A stretch of 64,000 nt of DNA, taken from assembly GCA_903844635.1 (NCBI GenBank), contig CAIMUF010000077.1, forward strand, positions 1 to 64,000. Direction: 5' to 3'. Made by a program: the position numbers and the translations under genes. This DNA comes from an uncultured Sulfuricurvum sp. (GTDB lineage Bacteria; Campylobacterota; Campylobacteria; Campylobacterales; Sulfurimonadaceae). Numbering within the stretch: the first letter of the stretch is position 1; every line of letters starts with the position of its first letter. Below the pieces are notes generated by a model. The model was not told the origin of the DNA. It did not search any database and saw only the letters and a program-made list of their open reading frames with translations. Positions 37,760-47,942 of the stretch are shown here, in pieces.

Positions 37760-38467
37760 TTACCCAATATTCGTATACACGGCCTGAACGTCTTCATCAT
37801 CTTCGAGTTTATCAATCAGTTTTTCAATATCGATCATTTGCTCATCCGTAAATTCAACGGGAGAATTAGCAATACGCTCTAGCGCTGCTTTTGTAAGCTC
37901 AAATCCCATTTTATCAAGAGCGTGAGAAAGTTCACCAAATGCAGTATAGTCACCATATACCGTTACTTCTCCGTCTTCCTCTTCGAGAGACTCTAATCCT
38001 GCATCTATTAACTCAAGTTCAAGTTCTTCAAGATCCATAGCCGGTGTAGCAAAACTAAAAACCGCTTTACGGCTGAACATAAATTCCAGTGCACCGTTAT
38101 TAAGCGTCTCACCTTTGGCTCTGCCAAAACATGTACGAATATTGGACACAGTACGAGCATTGTTATCCGTAGCGCACTCAACGAAAATAAGAGCACCATG
38201 CGGAGCTTTCCCTTCGATATTCATCTCAAACATCGTCGTGACATCTTTTCCACTGGCACGCTTGATGGCAGCTTCTATATTATCTTTAGGCATATTTTGC
38301 GCTTTTGCACTTAAAATTGCAGAACGAAGCTTCGGATTCATATCCGGATCATCTCCACCTTCTTTTGCTGCCATAGTAATCATTTTACCTAATTTAGGAA
38401 ATACTCTGGACATATTTCCCCATCGTTTCATTTTAGCCGCTTTACGATATTCGAACGCTCTTCCCAT
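37760..38467 (-). CDS. yebC: YebC/TACO1-family protein
   Basis: A 235-residue YebC protein. The N-terminus [16 protein letters not shown] and [37 protein letters not shown] are diagnostic. Members have been described as transcription regulators and, more recently, as translation factors for polyproline stretches. It converges on the transglycosylase gene with a 3-base gap. Confidence 0.95.
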   Translation of the reverse strand: MGRAFEYRKAAKMKRWGNMSRVFPKLGKMITMAAKEGGDDPDMNPKLRSAILSAKAQNMPKDNIEAAIKRASGKDVTTMFEMNIEGKAPHGALIFVECATDNNARTVSNIRTCFGRAKGETLNNGALEFMFSRKAVFSFATPAMDLEELELELIDAGLESLEEEDGEVTVYGDYTAFGELSHALDKMGFELTKAALERIANSPVEFTDEQMIDIEKLIDKLEDDEDVQAVYTNIG

Positions 38468-38488
38468 ATTTCATGTCTCCTTTAAAAA

Positions 38489-39208
38489 TTAATCAATAAT
38501 TGCAATATCGCTTTTAATCTGGTTAAAAAGCAATGAGCGATTATCCATACGATATTGATAGTAAAATGTATTCGTGGCTAAACTTCGTAATACCGAGGTG
38601 TTGTAATAATGCGCATTCGAACATCGTCCCAAATACAAGAACGTAAAGAGAAGTTTAATACGCGGATCTTCAAATGTTTCATGTGGTTGTGTCAAAAAAG
38701 TAAAACCAAATTTTTTCAGATTCACAAGATCAAAAATATAATAAAGGAAATCTTCAAATTTCGTATAAAAACCGTCAAGATTTGCAATCTCATGGAAAAA
38801 ATAATAATATTTTTCTAAAAGTTCAGGCTTTTGAATCATTTGAGAAAGTTTACTTTTTATATTGCGCTTTGACGCAAAATAACTCGGATTTGCTGCCATA
38901 TAAATATTTTTACCCTCTGCAATCGCCTTGTTCAGTGCTGCATCAAACTCTTCACTTTCATCAAAACGGAGATAAAAAAATGCTTCATCTGTTTTGAATT
39001 TTTCTTCGATTTGATCGACTGAAGGATCTGAAAAATCGAGATAAAGAGTAGGAATGCCACATGCCATCACGAAATGACGAATTTTGTTCGCCAAATGAGT
39101 TTTACCCGAGCCCTCTTCACCTAAAATTAGGGTATTTTGATACAGGGTTCTCTCTGTTAGTTCTAAAGTTGCAATACTATTTTTGAATGTTCCTATTTTT
39201 GTACGCAT
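38489..39208 (-). CDS. P-loop ATPase of unknown role
   Basis: A 239-residue protein with a Walker A motif GEEGSGKT at about 30-37 and a hydrophobic stretch ending YYFFHEIANLD that may be Walker B. The general plan is like HerA/FtsK-type or ATP-binding DUF proteins without the rest of those domains. It is located 21 bases upstream of yebC on the same strand. I do not recognise the family. Confidence 0.7.
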   Translation of the reverse strand: MRTKIGTFKNSIATLELTERTLYQNTLILGEEGSGKTHLANKIRHFVMACGIPTLYLDFSDPSVDQIEEKFKTDEAFFYLRFDESEEFDAALNKAIAEGKNIYMAANPSYFASKRNIKSKLSQMIQKPELLEKYYYFFHEIANLDGFYTKFEDFLYYIFDLVNLKKFGFTFLTQPHETFEDPRIKLLFTFLYLGRCSNAHYYNTSVLRSLATNTFYYQYRMDNRSLLFNQIKSDIAIID

Positions 39209-39281
39209 GAGTAATCCATTATTTTAAAATTGATACGTCAGTATAACCAATGGAAATGGAGTTAAAGCTAAAGAGGAAAAG

Positions 39282-39297
39282 TCCCGCCTAAGCGGGA
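39282..39297 (-). terminator. acsA terminator
   Basis: TCCCGC-CTAA-GCGGGA makes a 6-base GC-rich stem with a 4-base loop, followed on the minus strand by CTTTTCC. It lies 21 bases after the acsA stop and ends the acetate cluster. Confidence 0.75.
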
Positions 39298-39318
39298 GTG
39301 AAAAAAAGATAAGAGGAA

Positions 39319-41277
39319 TTACCCTTTTACTTTTGCTTCAATAGTAGCAACAATACTAGGATCTTCTAGTGTAGAAATATCTTGTGTAATCACTTCACCT
39401 TTGGCAATCGAGCGCAAAATACGGCGCATAATTTTACCTGAGCGAGTTTTTGGCAAACCAGGAACGAAAACGATATCATCACAAATCGCAATGTTACCGA
39501 TCTCTTTCATGATCACTTTATTGATCTCTTTAACCATTTCCATCTCTTCACCGATGGTATCTTCGCTTTTGAGGACGATATAGGCAAAAATACCTTCACC
39601 TTTGAGCTCATGCGGTTTACCGACAACGGCTACTTCTGCAACGTTAGGGTGTTTTTTACATGCTGCTTCTACTTCAGCTGTTCCCATACGGTGACCGGAA
39701 ACGTTGATAACGTCATCCGTACGACCTGTGATGGTAATGTATCCCTCTTCGTCATAGATCGCACCGTCACCGGTGAAATATACAGGTTGACCGTCTTTTT
39801 TGACATCACCAAAGTATGATTTTACGAAACGCTCTGGATCACCCCAGATGCCGCGAATCATAGATGGCCAAGGACGGGTTACACACATATAACCAGGCTC
39901 TCCTGCTTCGACTTTGATACCTGTTTGAGGGTCTAAGATCTCAGCGATAATACCAGGCAGCGGGAATGTTGCACATGCAGGTTTGATCGGTGTTGCACCC
40001 GGAAGTGGAGAGACGATGTGTCCGCCCGTTTCCGTTTGCCAGTAAGTATCAACGATCGCACATTTGCTTCCGCCAACTGCTTCATAGTACCATTTCCATG
40101 CCGGAGGATCGATAGGTTCACCGACTGTACCCAAGACTTTTAGAGATGATAAGTCGTATTTAGCCGGCTCATCTTCACCCATTTTGTGCAATACACGAAT
40201 CGCAGTAGGAGCGGTATAGAATTGGTTGATTTTATACTCTTCAACCATTTTCCATGGGCGTCCAGCATCAGGGTACGTAGGTACCCCTTCAAACATCACA
40301 GTAGTCGCACCCATAGCGAGTGGTCCGTAAACGATATAGGTATGTCCTGTAATCCAGCCTACGTCTGCTGTACACCAGTAAGTATCATTCTCTTTAACGT
40401 CAAATACCCATTCCATCGTCATTTGTGCCCAAAGGATATATCCAGCACTGTTATGTTGAACTCCTTTTGGTTTTCCGGTAGAACCGGATGTGTAAAGAAG
40501 GAATAATGGATCTTCAGCATCCATAACTTCCGGTTCACATTTACTTGACTGATTTTTGATAAGCTCGTTATAGGAGTAGTCACGCCCTGCTACCCAGGTT
40601 ACATCTTCATTGTTACGCTCAACAACGAGAACTTTTTGTACTGGTGTATTTCCTCTTAACGCTTCATCTACGACAGGTTTGAGCATATATGGTTTATCTT
40701 TTCTGTATGCACCGTCGGCAGTAATAACTACTTTTGCATCAGCATCTTCGATTCTGTCTTTTAACGCTTCAGAAGAGAATCCGCCAAATACAATCGAGTG
40801 AATTGCACCGATACGGGCACACGCAAGCATGGCATACGCAGCTTCTGGAATCATCGGCATATAGATTACAACGCGGTCACCTTTTTTGACACCAAATTCA
40901 TTTTTAAGAAGATTGGCAAATTTATTCACATTGTAATAAAGCTCAAGATACGTAATAATTTGTTTATCACCTCTGTCACCTTCGAAGATGATTGCCGCTT
41001 TATTTTTACGAGAAGCTAGGTGACGGTCAATACATTGATACGCAACGTTCAATTTTCCATTCAAGAACCATTTATAAAATGGCGCATCACTTTCATCAAG
41101 AACTTGGGTGTACGGTGAAAACCAGTCAATTTTTTCGTTGGCAAAATGACCCCAAAATCCTTCATAATCCTCATGTGCCCATGTTTGAAGATCGTTATAT
41201 TCACACATATTTTTAATGCGGGCTTGCTTTGCAAACTCTCGGTTAGGTTGAAAAGTTGGTTTTACGATATCACTCAT
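39319..41277 (-). CDS. acsA: AcsA, acetyl-CoA synthetase
   Basis: A 652-residue AMP-forming acetyl-CoA synthetase, full length. Motifs are [14 protein letters not shown] (ATP loop), [10 protein letters not shown], and the C-terminal [15 protein letters not shown] with the regulatory Lys that is acetylated in this family. It activates acetate taken up by ActP. It is the last gene of the acetate cluster, 18 bases after the exonuclease gene. Confidence 0.97.
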   Translation of the reverse strand: MSDIVKPTFQPNREFAKQARIKNMCEYNDLQTWAHEDYEGFWGHFANEKIDWFSPYTQVLDESDAPFYKWFLNGKLNVAYQCIDRHLASRKNKAAIIFEGDRGDKQIITYLELYYNVNKFANLLKNEFGVKKGDRVVIYMPMIPEAAYAMLACARIGAIHSIVFGGFSSEALKDRIEDADAKVVITADGAYRKDKPYMLKPVVDEALRGNTPVQKVLVVERNNEDVTWVAGRDYSYNELIKNQSSKCEPEVMDAEDPLFLLYTSGSTGKPKGVQHNSAGYILWAQMTMEWVFDVKENDTYWCTADVGWITGHTYIVYGPLAMGATTVMFEGVPTYPDAGRPWKMVEEYKINQFYTAPTAIRVLHKMGEDEPAKYDLSSLKVLGTVGEPIDPPAWKWYYEAVGGSKCAIVDTYWQTETGGHIVSPLPGATPIKPACATFPLPGIIAEILDPQTGIKVEAGEPGYMCVTRPWPSMIRGIWGDPERFVKSYFGDVKKDGQPVYFTGDGAIYDEEGYITITGRTDDVINVSGHRMGTAEVEAACKKHPNVAEVAVVGKPHELKGEGIFAYIVLKSEDTIGEEMEMVKEINKVIMKEIGNIAICDDIVFVPGLPKTRSGKIMRRILRSIAKGEVITQDISTLEDPSIVATIEAKVKG

Positions 41278-41295
41278 TGTTAATGCTCCTTGCGT

Positions 41296-41910
41296 TTAGT
41301 TTAATTTTGTAGTGTGTTTTAATTTAATATAGACCATTGCGGTCATAATTGCATCATTCAATGCGTTGTGTTGTCCCATCCTCGGGATTCTTAAATCTTT
41401 GAGGATTGTATCAAAGCGTAAATCAATATTCCCTTGAGGAATCAAAGCAATTTTTTTATCAAAATAAAGCCCCGAAATCTCAATTTGCTTGTTGGGTAAA
41501 GTAACACCAAGCCATGGTTTAATCAGACGATTCATCATTGCCATATCGAACTCCAAATAATAGCCAACAAGAGGGCGATTTCCGATAAAATCCAAAAACT
41601 TTTTTACCCCCTCTAATGGTTCGATAGCATGCTCTAAATCACAAGGACGAATATGGTGAATTTTGATACTTTCCACACTTATTTCTTTGGTTGGTTTTAG
41701 AAAAACCTCAAAGCTCTGAGAAGTGAGGATTCTATCTCCTTTTATTTTCACAGCTCCGATACTCAAAACAGCATCTTTTTTCGTATTCAGTCCCGTTGTT
41801 TCAGTATCAAAAACAACAACTTCATCTCCATCATACACATCAAAAAGCCATTCATATTGTGCGTCTATTAAGCCTTTACGGTTCCATCCACGCCAAAATG
41901 ATTCAAACAT
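41296..41910 (-). CDS. DnaQ-like DEDDh 3'-5' exonuclease
   Basis: A 204-residue exonuclease of the DNA polymerase III epsilon type. Motif I is FDTETTG with D35 and E37, and motif III is HNALNDAIMTA with the H and D. It is not the replicative proofreader by context: it shares a 1-base overlap with the DUF294 gene and precedes acsA. This exonuclease-DUF294-actP-acs association recurs in other proteobacteria as I recall, but its role in acetate metabolism is unknown. Confidence 0.88.
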   Translation of the reverse strand: MFESFWRGWNRKGLIDAQYEWLFDVYDGDEVVVFDTETTGLNTKKDAVLSIGAVKIKGDRILTSQSFEVFLKPTKEISVESIKIHHIRPCDLEHAIEPLEGVKKFLDFIGNRPLVGYYLEFDMAMMNRLIKPWLGVTLPNKQIEISGLYFDKKIALIPQGNIDLRFDTILKDLRIPRMGQHNALNDAIMTAMVYIKLKHTTKLN

Positions 41911-43733
41911 TACACAACCATTCCCAAATGAAAATGATACGTGAGAAATTTTTTGAAAGTGTTGACGATCTTAAAGGCATCTTTGAGTAAATCCCGATCG
42001 GTTTTACTAAAGAGTTTCGGATTCACATAATTTTGCTCCTCACCCGTATGCTTTTGTGAAAGCATCGAGCGTAAACGTATTTCCAATAATGTATCATATG
42101 CCTCGATCAGCTCACTGGCAAAGCGTTTATCGAACAATCCGACATTATTAAGTTCTTTAATCCGCTCGGTCGTATTCGTACACTCAATTTTATGCTCCAA
42201 CGCCAAGATACGAATACCATGGACGATTGCAAAAATTCCCCCTTTTTTGATATCAAGCTCACTTTGATGCTCTGCTCGCCCCAAAACAAATCCTGAAAAG
42301 AGACTCAAAGGGGTTTCAAATGCAAGTACCGATTTGGCCAAATGAGCCAATACGTCACTACGACCCTCGAAATGCTCATTCAAGTAGTTTCTGCACTCGA
42401 TCAACAAGCGCTCATCTCCTGCCACACAGGATGCATCTAAAAAGATCGAAAGCGAGAGAAGCGTCTCCTCATTAAAGGTTTTTACCCATTGAGAAATCAT
42501 GGCCTTATATCCCGAAACACTCTGACGCCAATAGGGATTACTCACCATAACATTACCGCTGCATTTTGGAAATCCTAATCTCAATAAATACGCATTGAAC
42601 GTCATCATATAAGGAATAAATTCTTCTTCATTTTCACCGTCACGTATAATCAGGGCATTGTCTTGATCGGTGCGCAATATTTGCTCACCGCGTCCTTCAC
42701 TTCCCATCACGATAAGTGCACATTTACTTTGAAGTTCTTGAGGAACAACCAGTTCAAAGACTTTACGATACATCTTAGAGTTGAGTTCACTCACCAGTTT
42801 CGAGATATACCGAACCTTTACCCCTTTTGAGGTTAGGGAACTGATAAGATGGGTCAATGAGCGCTGGGCATTGTCCAGCTCATCAATGGTAAGAGAACGA
42901 TCAATGGAGGCAGCAATCAAATGGGTATGGTTAGCAAAATGACTTAATAAATCAAGCTGTTCCAAAATCCCGACAATTTTCTCATTCTCAACCACAATCA
43001 GACGTTTAACTCCGTGTTTTGTGAAAAGAAGCAGTGCATTAAAGAGAAAATCACTTCGCTCAATACTCACAAGGCCAAATGTTGCAATCTCACCGATGGG
43101 ATCTTGCGTGCTTTTTTCGGCTAACAATACTTTTTCACGTAAATTCGTATCCGTTACAATCCCTATTGATTCCGCATCTCGAACTAAAATAACATCCGCA
43201 TTTTGATCTGCCATAGCACGCAATGCTTCTTTAATCGTGGTCGTAGCATTTACAAAACAAGGCGTATGAAGATAAATTTCATCAACACGAGCAACCATAA
43301 AAGGTGTCAATTCATTTTGGTGCTGACGCTCTTTAAGATTTTGATGTTTAGTGATGAAGTCTTGCATAAAATAGTTTTGAAAGGATTCGACGTCTTGAAG
43401 CAGATTAAGAAAGGATTCTTTGGGGAGTTCGTAACAAATGAGATCTTCAGTAACGATAAAAGTGCTTTGAGTATTTCCATAGATGAGGGCATTAGGATCG
43501 AAACTGTCTCGCTCGCTGTACACGTTTTGAAGTTCACCGTCGATGGTCTCATCGACGGCTCCCTTGATAATAATGCAAAGCGATTGAGCCCGAACCCTCG
43601 GACCGATTAAAACCGTCTCCTTGGGATAATAGGCAATATCCATCTGTGTCATCAGTTGCTCAATCATCCTTTCAGTCAAAAGATCAAAAGGATGAATCGA
43701 CATTAATAATGCTTTTTGGTCAAAAAGACTCAA
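41910..43733 (-). CDS. cNMP-binding/CBS/DUF294 nucleotidyltransferase-like protein
   Basis: A 607-residue cytoplasmic protein with three parts: a cyclic-nucleotide-binding-like domain (about 10-125), two CBS domains (about 150-270) and a DUF294/GlnD-like nucleotidyltransferase with GSEGRGEQ at 344-351 and TDQD at 355-358, followed by a helical C-terminal domain. The nucleotidyltransferase residues are intact, so it may add AMP or UMP to a protein partner in response to nucleotides. The target is unknown; its neighbours ActP and AcsA are candidates by context. Confidence 0.9.
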   Translation of the reverse strand: MSLFDQKALLMSIHPFDLLTERMIEQLMTQMDIAYYPKETVLIGPRVRAQSLCIIIKGAVDETIDGELQNVYSERDSFDPNALIYGNTQSTFIVTEDLICYELPKESFLNLLQDVESFQNYFMQDFITKHQNLKERQHQNELTPFMVARVDEIYLHTPCFVNATTTIKEALRAMADQNADVILVRDAESIGIVTDTNLREKVLLAEKSTQDPIGEIATFGLVSIERSDFLFNALLLFTKHGVKRLIVVENEKIVGILEQLDLLSHFANHTHLIAASIDRSLTIDELDNAQRSLTHLISSLTSKGVKVRYISKLVSELNSKMYRKVFELVVPQELQSKCALIVMGSEGRGEQILRTDQDNALIIRDGENEEEFIPYMMTFNAYLLRLGFPKCSGNVMVSNPYWRQSVSGYKAMISQWVKTFNEETLLSLSIFLDASCVAGDERLLIECRNYLNEHFEGRSDVLAHLAKSVLAFETPLSLFSGFVLGRAEHQSELDIKKGGIFAIVHGIRILALEHKIECTNTTERIKELNNVGLFDKRFASELIEAYDTLLEIRLRSMLSQKHTGEEQNYVNPKLFSKTDRDLLKDAFKIVNTFKKFLTYHFHLGMVV

Positions 43734-43763
43734 AGGTAACTCCTCAAATTAATACATTATATT

Positions 43764-43822
43764 CGTCATTCCCGCGAATGCGGGAATCCAGCTGGATCCC
43801 CGGGTCAAGCCCGAGGATGACG
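43764..43822. repeat. Dispersed palindromic repeat in the actP-DUF294 gap
   Basis: A compound hairpin: outer CGTCAT/ATGACG ends, an inner hairpin ATTCCCGC-GAAT-GCGGGAAT and a second GC-rich arm (CCCGGGTCAAGCCCGAGG). The CGTCATTCCCGCGAATGCGG type repeat is widespread in proteobacterial genomes. It sits inside the acetate cluster and could reduce read-through or stabilise the upstream mRNA. Confidence 0.8.
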
Positions 43823-43831
43823 GGAATTGAT

Positions 43832-45493
43832 TTAATGTTCAACTGCACCTTCAGCACCGATACCTGTTTGAGCACGGATATACTGAGCTTCAAACGCTTC
43901 ACGCTCACGAGCAGCTGTATCACTTTTATCTGTAATCGAGAAGAACCAAATTCCGATAAATGCTGCACTCACAGAAAATAGTGCTGGATATTTGTATGGG
44001 AAAATAGCTTCTGCATGTCCTAAGAAATCAACCCATACGGTAGGCCCAAGAACCACTAAAACAGCCGCTGTCAATAGACCTAATGATCCACCAAGCAATG
44101 CACCGCGAGTTGTAAGTTTAGACCAATACATAGAAAGGAACAAAATTGGGAAGTTCGCACTTGCAGCAATAGCAAACGCCAATCCAACCATGAACGCAAT
44201 ATTTTGTGCTTCGAATGCAATACCAAGATAAATTGCAACGATACCAAGAATAACTGTTGCAACTTTAGAAACTTTCATTTCCATCATCCCGTCTGCTTTT
44301 CCTTTACGAAGTACACTCGCATAAATGTCATGTGAAATTGCTGAAGCCCCTGCCAGAGTAAGCCCTGAAACAACCGCAAGGATTGTTGCAAACGCCACTG
44401 CTGAAATAAAGCCTAGGAAGAAGTCTCCGCCCACTGCATGTGACAAGTGAATCGCTGCCATGTTGTCGCCACCAAGAATCGGAGAACCACCGTCAACTGC
44501 TTGTTTTGCAAGGTCAAGATATTGTGGATTTTGGAATACCATAACGATAGCACCAAAACCGATGATGAATGTCAAGATATAGAAATACCCGATAAATCCT
44601 GTCGCATAGAAAACTGATTTACGTGCTTCTTTCGCATCACTGACGGTGAAAAAACGCATCAAGATATGAGGAAGACCTGCCGTACCGAACATCAAAGCAA
44701 TTCCCAGTGAAATCGCTGAAATCGGATCGCTGACAAGTTTACCTGGAGCCATAATCGATACATCTTTCATTTGAACCGCAGTAGCAAACAATGTCTCGAA
44801 GTTGAAGTTATAGTGTGCCATAACCGCAATCGCCATAAATGTTGCACCGGATAGAAGCAAGAATGCTTTGATAATCTGTACCCATGTAGTTGCAAGCATA
44901 CCACCAAAGGTTACGTATAGAATCATCAATACACCGACCAAAACAACCGCGATTTCATAATCAAGTCCGAAAAGAAGTTGAATTAATTTACCTGCACCCA
45001 CCATTTGAGCAATAAGGTATAAAATAACAGTTAGAATTGAACCAAATGCCGCCAATGTACGAATAGGTGTTTGACGCAAACGGTACGATGCAACGTCAGC
45101 AAATGTATATTTACCAAGATTACGAAGCTGCTCAGCTACCATAAACAAAATAATCGGCCATCCAACCAAGAAACCGATAGAGTAGATCAAACCATCATAC
45201 CCTTTTCCGTATACTAGAGCTGAAATACCCAAAAACGATGCTGCAGACATATAGTCCCCTGCGATCGCCATACCATTTTGAAAACCAGTGATTCCACCGC
45301 CTGCTGTATAGAAATCTTTTGCCGTTTTAGTACGTTTTGCCGCCCAATACGTGATCCCGAGTGTTGCTCCAACAAAAATCAAGAACATGATAATCGCAGA
45401 CATATTTAACGCTTGTTTTTCTACTGCACCAGTAAGTGCTTCGCTGGCGAATATCCCAGCTGATCCAAGAAGTAAAAAGAGTATTGGTTTCAT
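43832..45493 (-). CDS. actP: ActP, cation/acetate symporter
   Basis: A 553-residue sodium:solute symporter family protein with 13-14 helices and a cleavable signal-like first segment. The segments [30 protein letters not shown] and [15 protein letters not shown] are typical of ActP. It takes up acetate with a cation. It overlaps the DUF485 gene by 1 base, the usual partner pair. Confidence 0.96.
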   Translation of the reverse strand: MKPILFLLLGSAGIFASEALTGAVEKQALNMSAIIMFLIFVGATLGITYWAAKRTKTAKDFYTAGGGITGFQNGMAIAGDYMSAASFLGISALVYGKGYDGLIYSIGFLVGWPIILFMVAEQLRNLGKYTFADVASYRLRQTPIRTLAAFGSILTVILYLIAQMVGAGKLIQLLFGLDYEIAVVLVGVLMILYVTFGGMLATTWVQIIKAFLLLSGATFMAIAVMAHYNFNFETLFATAVQMKDVSIMAPGKLVSDPISAISLGIALMFGTAGLPHILMRFFTVSDAKEARKSVFYATGFIGYFYILTFIIGFGAIVMVFQNPQYLDLAKQAVDGGSPILGGDNMAAIHLSHAVGGDFFLGFISAVAFATILAVVSGLTLAGASAISHDIYASVLRKGKADGMMEMKVSKVATVILGIVAIYLGIAFEAQNIAFMVGLAFAIAASANFPILFLSMYWSKLTTRGALLGGSLGLLTAAVLVVLGPTVWVDFLGHAEAIFPYKYPALFSVSAAFIGIWFFSITDKSDTAAREREAFEAQYIRAQTGIGAEGAVEH

Positions 45494-45807
45494 TATTCCC
45501 CCTTCGCTTTCGCTTTAATACGACGAGTAAGCTCATCAAACTCACCATTTGCACGGCGAACATAAATTCCTGTCAAAAGAAACGCACTGATAATAACAGC
45601 AACGCCCACCGGGATACCTACTGTTGTAACTGAGCCCGCAGAGAGAGGAGTCCCCAAAATAGACGGATCAAACGCAATCGTCAATACAAAGCCAAAATAA
45701 ATCACTAACATAACGATTGTCAATGTCCATGCGAATTTTGTTCGCACAGTGACAAGCTGTATAAAATCTGGATCGTTTTTAATACGATCAACCATTTCTT
45801 GTTTCAT
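45493..45807 (-). CDS. DUF485 membrane protein (ActP partner, YjcH-like)
   Basis: A 104-residue inner-membrane protein with two helices (about 27-47 and 67-88). The N-terminal stretch [11 protein letters not shown] is characteristic of DUF485. It is nearly always encoded next to actP, with which it overlaps by one base here; its function is unproven. Confidence 0.93.
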   Translation of the reverse strand: MKQEMVDRIKNDPDFIQLVTVRTKFAWTLTIVMLVIYFGFVLTIAFDPSILGTPLSAGSVTTVGIPVGVAVIISAFLLTGIYVRRANGEFDELTRRIKAKAKGE

Positions 45808-45819
45808 AATAAACCTCCT

Positions 45820-47145
45820 TTAAAAGTTATAGTTTGCGATAACGCGGTATTCGTCCCAATCAGTACCAACACCAGCTGCTGTCTCTTTGAAATCACGTGG
45901 GAAATTTCCACGGAAACGTAACTGAAGATTTTTAACCGTTTGAGGAGTATAAATCATATCGAATCCAGCTTCAGTCGCAGTCCAAGCATGGTTTGCTACA
46001 TATCCATTTAAATCATCCATCGCAAAAGAGGTATAGTAAACACCGGTATTCAGATTTACACCAAAATCTTTCCAATCATAGTTAGCAGCCGCTTTCCATG
46101 CATCCGTTCCTGCCATAAATTGATGACGTGTTACCATACCTTGCGTGTAGGCTGGCATTCCACCCCATGGAGTAATTGTCCCACCACCAATTGCAGCCGA
46201 TGAATCCTTACTGTTATGTGATAACGCTGCATATACGTCAAAATTAGCAACTTTTACCCCTGCTTTTACAGCAATAAAGTCACTATTAACTTTAGTGGCA
46301 TAACTACTTCCAACATCATCTTCTTTGATATATTGTGCAGCAGCATACGGCGATACACCGCTTGCATAAGACCAGCCATAATTTGCTTCAGCATAAATTG
46401 CATTAAGAATATCATGTGCATAATAATCCCAAAGCTGAAGCTTCATTCCCGGAATTCCAGAATAAATTGCAGCGGCTACCGTTACACCATCAGTATTTTT
46501 ACCAATTGCATATTCACCCATGTTTTCAAAACTACTTACCATGTTTGTAGCATTTGCAAGACCACTATAACCAGAAGTCAATGATAATGCAGCAGGTTGA
46601 TTGTTATAAGCATTAGCAAACGTTCCAGCCGCAAATTTTGTAACATGAGCCGCTATCAAAGACGTATCTTTAATATCGGTATTGCTCAAGACATATGCTT
46701 CAAAAAGGTTCGGGAGCATACGTGCATCATCTGCTCCGGCAAGAGGAGTATCCAATTTTTGGCGTCCCGCTTTAAATGCAGTATTCCCATTTTTATACTG
46801 TAAATATGCTTCACCAAGATACGTTTCATTATCTCCATTTGGCCCGAATAAAGTTGTATCATTTTCACCAGCAATAGAGCTTTTACTGTCCAACTTATTC
46901 GTCGTGTAAAATGCTGCTCCTGCACTCAAGCCATTAAGCATCCCAGTTTCATATTTGAGATAACCGCCAATCGCCAGACCATCACGATGAACCGTTGTCC
47001 CTCCGGAATAATCACGATCAATGTAAAAAGCACGGATTTGTCCACTTGCTTTTCCCTCTTTAAACATACTAGCCAAATCATCTGCTGCCATACTGTTGAC
47101 AACAATGACTGATGCTAAAAACGATAGATGTATTATTCGTTTCAT
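45820..47145 (-). CDS. Outer-membrane porin (OprD-like)
   Basis: A 441-residue outer-membrane protein with a signal peptide ending NSMAA and an antiparallel beta-strand pattern ending in Phe (YRVIANYNF). It starts with FKEGKASGQIRAFYIDRD and is like the OprD/porin group common in Campylobacterota. By position, first in the DUF485-actP-acsA run, it may be an acetate-specific channel. It has a regulated-looking promoter just upstream. Confidence 0.87.
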   Translation of the reverse strand: MKRIIHLSFLASVIVVNSMAADDLASMFKEGKASGQIRAFYIDRDYSGGTTVHRDGLAIGGYLKYETGMLNGLSAGAAFYTTNKLDSKSSIAGENDTTLFGPNGDNETYLGEAYLQYKNGNTAFKAGRQKLDTPLAGADDARMLPNLFEAYVLSNTDIKDTSLIAAHVTKFAAGTFANAYNNQPAALSLTSGYSGLANATNMVSSFENMGEYAIGKNTDGVTVAAAIYSGIPGMKLQLWDYYAHDILNAIYAEANYGWSYASGVSPYAAAQYIKEDDVGSSYATKVNSDFIAVKAGVKVANFDVYAALSHNSKDSSAAIGGGTITPWGGMPAYTQGMVTRHQFMAGTDAWKAAANYDWKDFGVNLNTGVYYTSFAMDDLNGYVANHAWTATEAGFDMIYTPQTVKNLQLRFRGNFPRDFKETAAGVGTDWDEYRVIANYNF

Positions 47146-47174
47146 TTTTGCTCCTTCTGGTTTCTTTCACTGTC

Positions 47175-47180
47175 ATCATA
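47175..47180 (-). promoter_or_regulatory. -10 element for the porin-actP-acsA operon
   Basis: TATGAT on the minus strand, 29 bases before the porin start. It lies 9 bases downstream of the direct-repeat box, the distance seen when an activator replaces the -35 element. Confidence 0.55.
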
Positions 47181-47189
47181 AAAAGTAAT

Positions 47190-47207
47190 CGTAGCACGAA
47201 CGTAGCA
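47190..47207 (-). promoter_or_regulatory. Direct-repeat box, probable binding site of the adjacent response regulator
   Basis: On the minus strand TGCTACG-TTCG-TGCTACG gives two identical 7-base repeats with an 11-base period, the geometry of PhoB/OmpR-type binding sites. The box ends 9 bases upstream of a -10 (TATGAT) for the porin gene and lies 70 bases after the regulator gene. Confidence 0.65.
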
Positions 47208-47276
47208 TTTGTTAAATTAGAAAAAATTATCCCTAAATATCAAAATGAGACAAACAAAATGAGTAAAAAAGTAACG

Positions 47277-47942
47277 CTATACAGAGCGTGGAATATCAAT
47301 CATGTAACCTAGAGCACGAATATTTTGAATAAAATCTTCTTTGAGACTTTTATTCAGACGACTTACTTCCGCACGTATTGTTGCATTGTCAACGTACTCA
47401 TCATCCCATATATAGGTACGAAATTGATCAAAATCAACGACACGTCCGCGATTTCGTGCTAATAGGTCAATGATTTGCAATTGTCGTTTCGAAAGAGGAT
47501 GTGTTACATTATCACACAGTAAAGTTGAGGTGGAAGCATCATACGCATAGCTCTTCGAAAGACGTGTATGGCTTTGGGGAATAAGACAATTCTGCATCAC
47601 TTTATCAATGCGCAATGAGAGCTCTTTGAGGTGAAATGGTTTTTTGAGGTAATCGTAACATCCCAGATCATACGCTCGACTAATCCCCTCAATATCTGCT
47701 AAGGCACTGATGTAAATAGCAGGAGGACGAATTTTCAGCACGTGAAGCTGTTCAAGTAAATCCAGCCCATCAATACCGGGGACATTAATATCCAGGATAA
47801 GCAAATCGAAGTTTTCGCCTTGGACACAGACTAACGCTTCGCTCCCGTCATAGCATGTCATAACACGATGACCTAATGCCACCAAATATTCACTGATTGC
47901 TTCACTGAGCATTTGTTCATCTTCAAGCAAAAGAATTTTCAA
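47277..47942 (-). CDS. OmpR/PhoB-family response regulator
   Basis: A 221-residue two-component regulator: receiver domain with acidic D8 and phospho-acceptor D51 (LLILDINVPG), the YLKKPF lysine near 101, and a C-terminal winged helix (LSKRQLQIIDLLARNRGRVVD). It overlaps the histidine kinase gene by 4 bases and is followed by the porin-actP operon. It is probably the activator of acetate genes; this is an inference. In other proteobacteria this role is filled by CrbR-type LuxR regulators, so the type here differs. Confidence 0.92.
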   Translation of the reverse strand: MKILLLEDEQMLSEAISEYLVALGHRVMTCYDGSEALVCVQGENFDLLILDINVPGIDGLDLLEQLHVLKIRPPAIYISALADIEGISRAYDLGCYDYLKKPFHLKELSLRIDKVMQNCLIPQSHTRLSKSYAYDASTSTLLCDNVTHPLSKRQLQIIDLLARNRGRVVDFDQFRTYIWDDEYVDNATIRAEVSRLNKSLKEDFIQNIRALGYMIDIPRSV

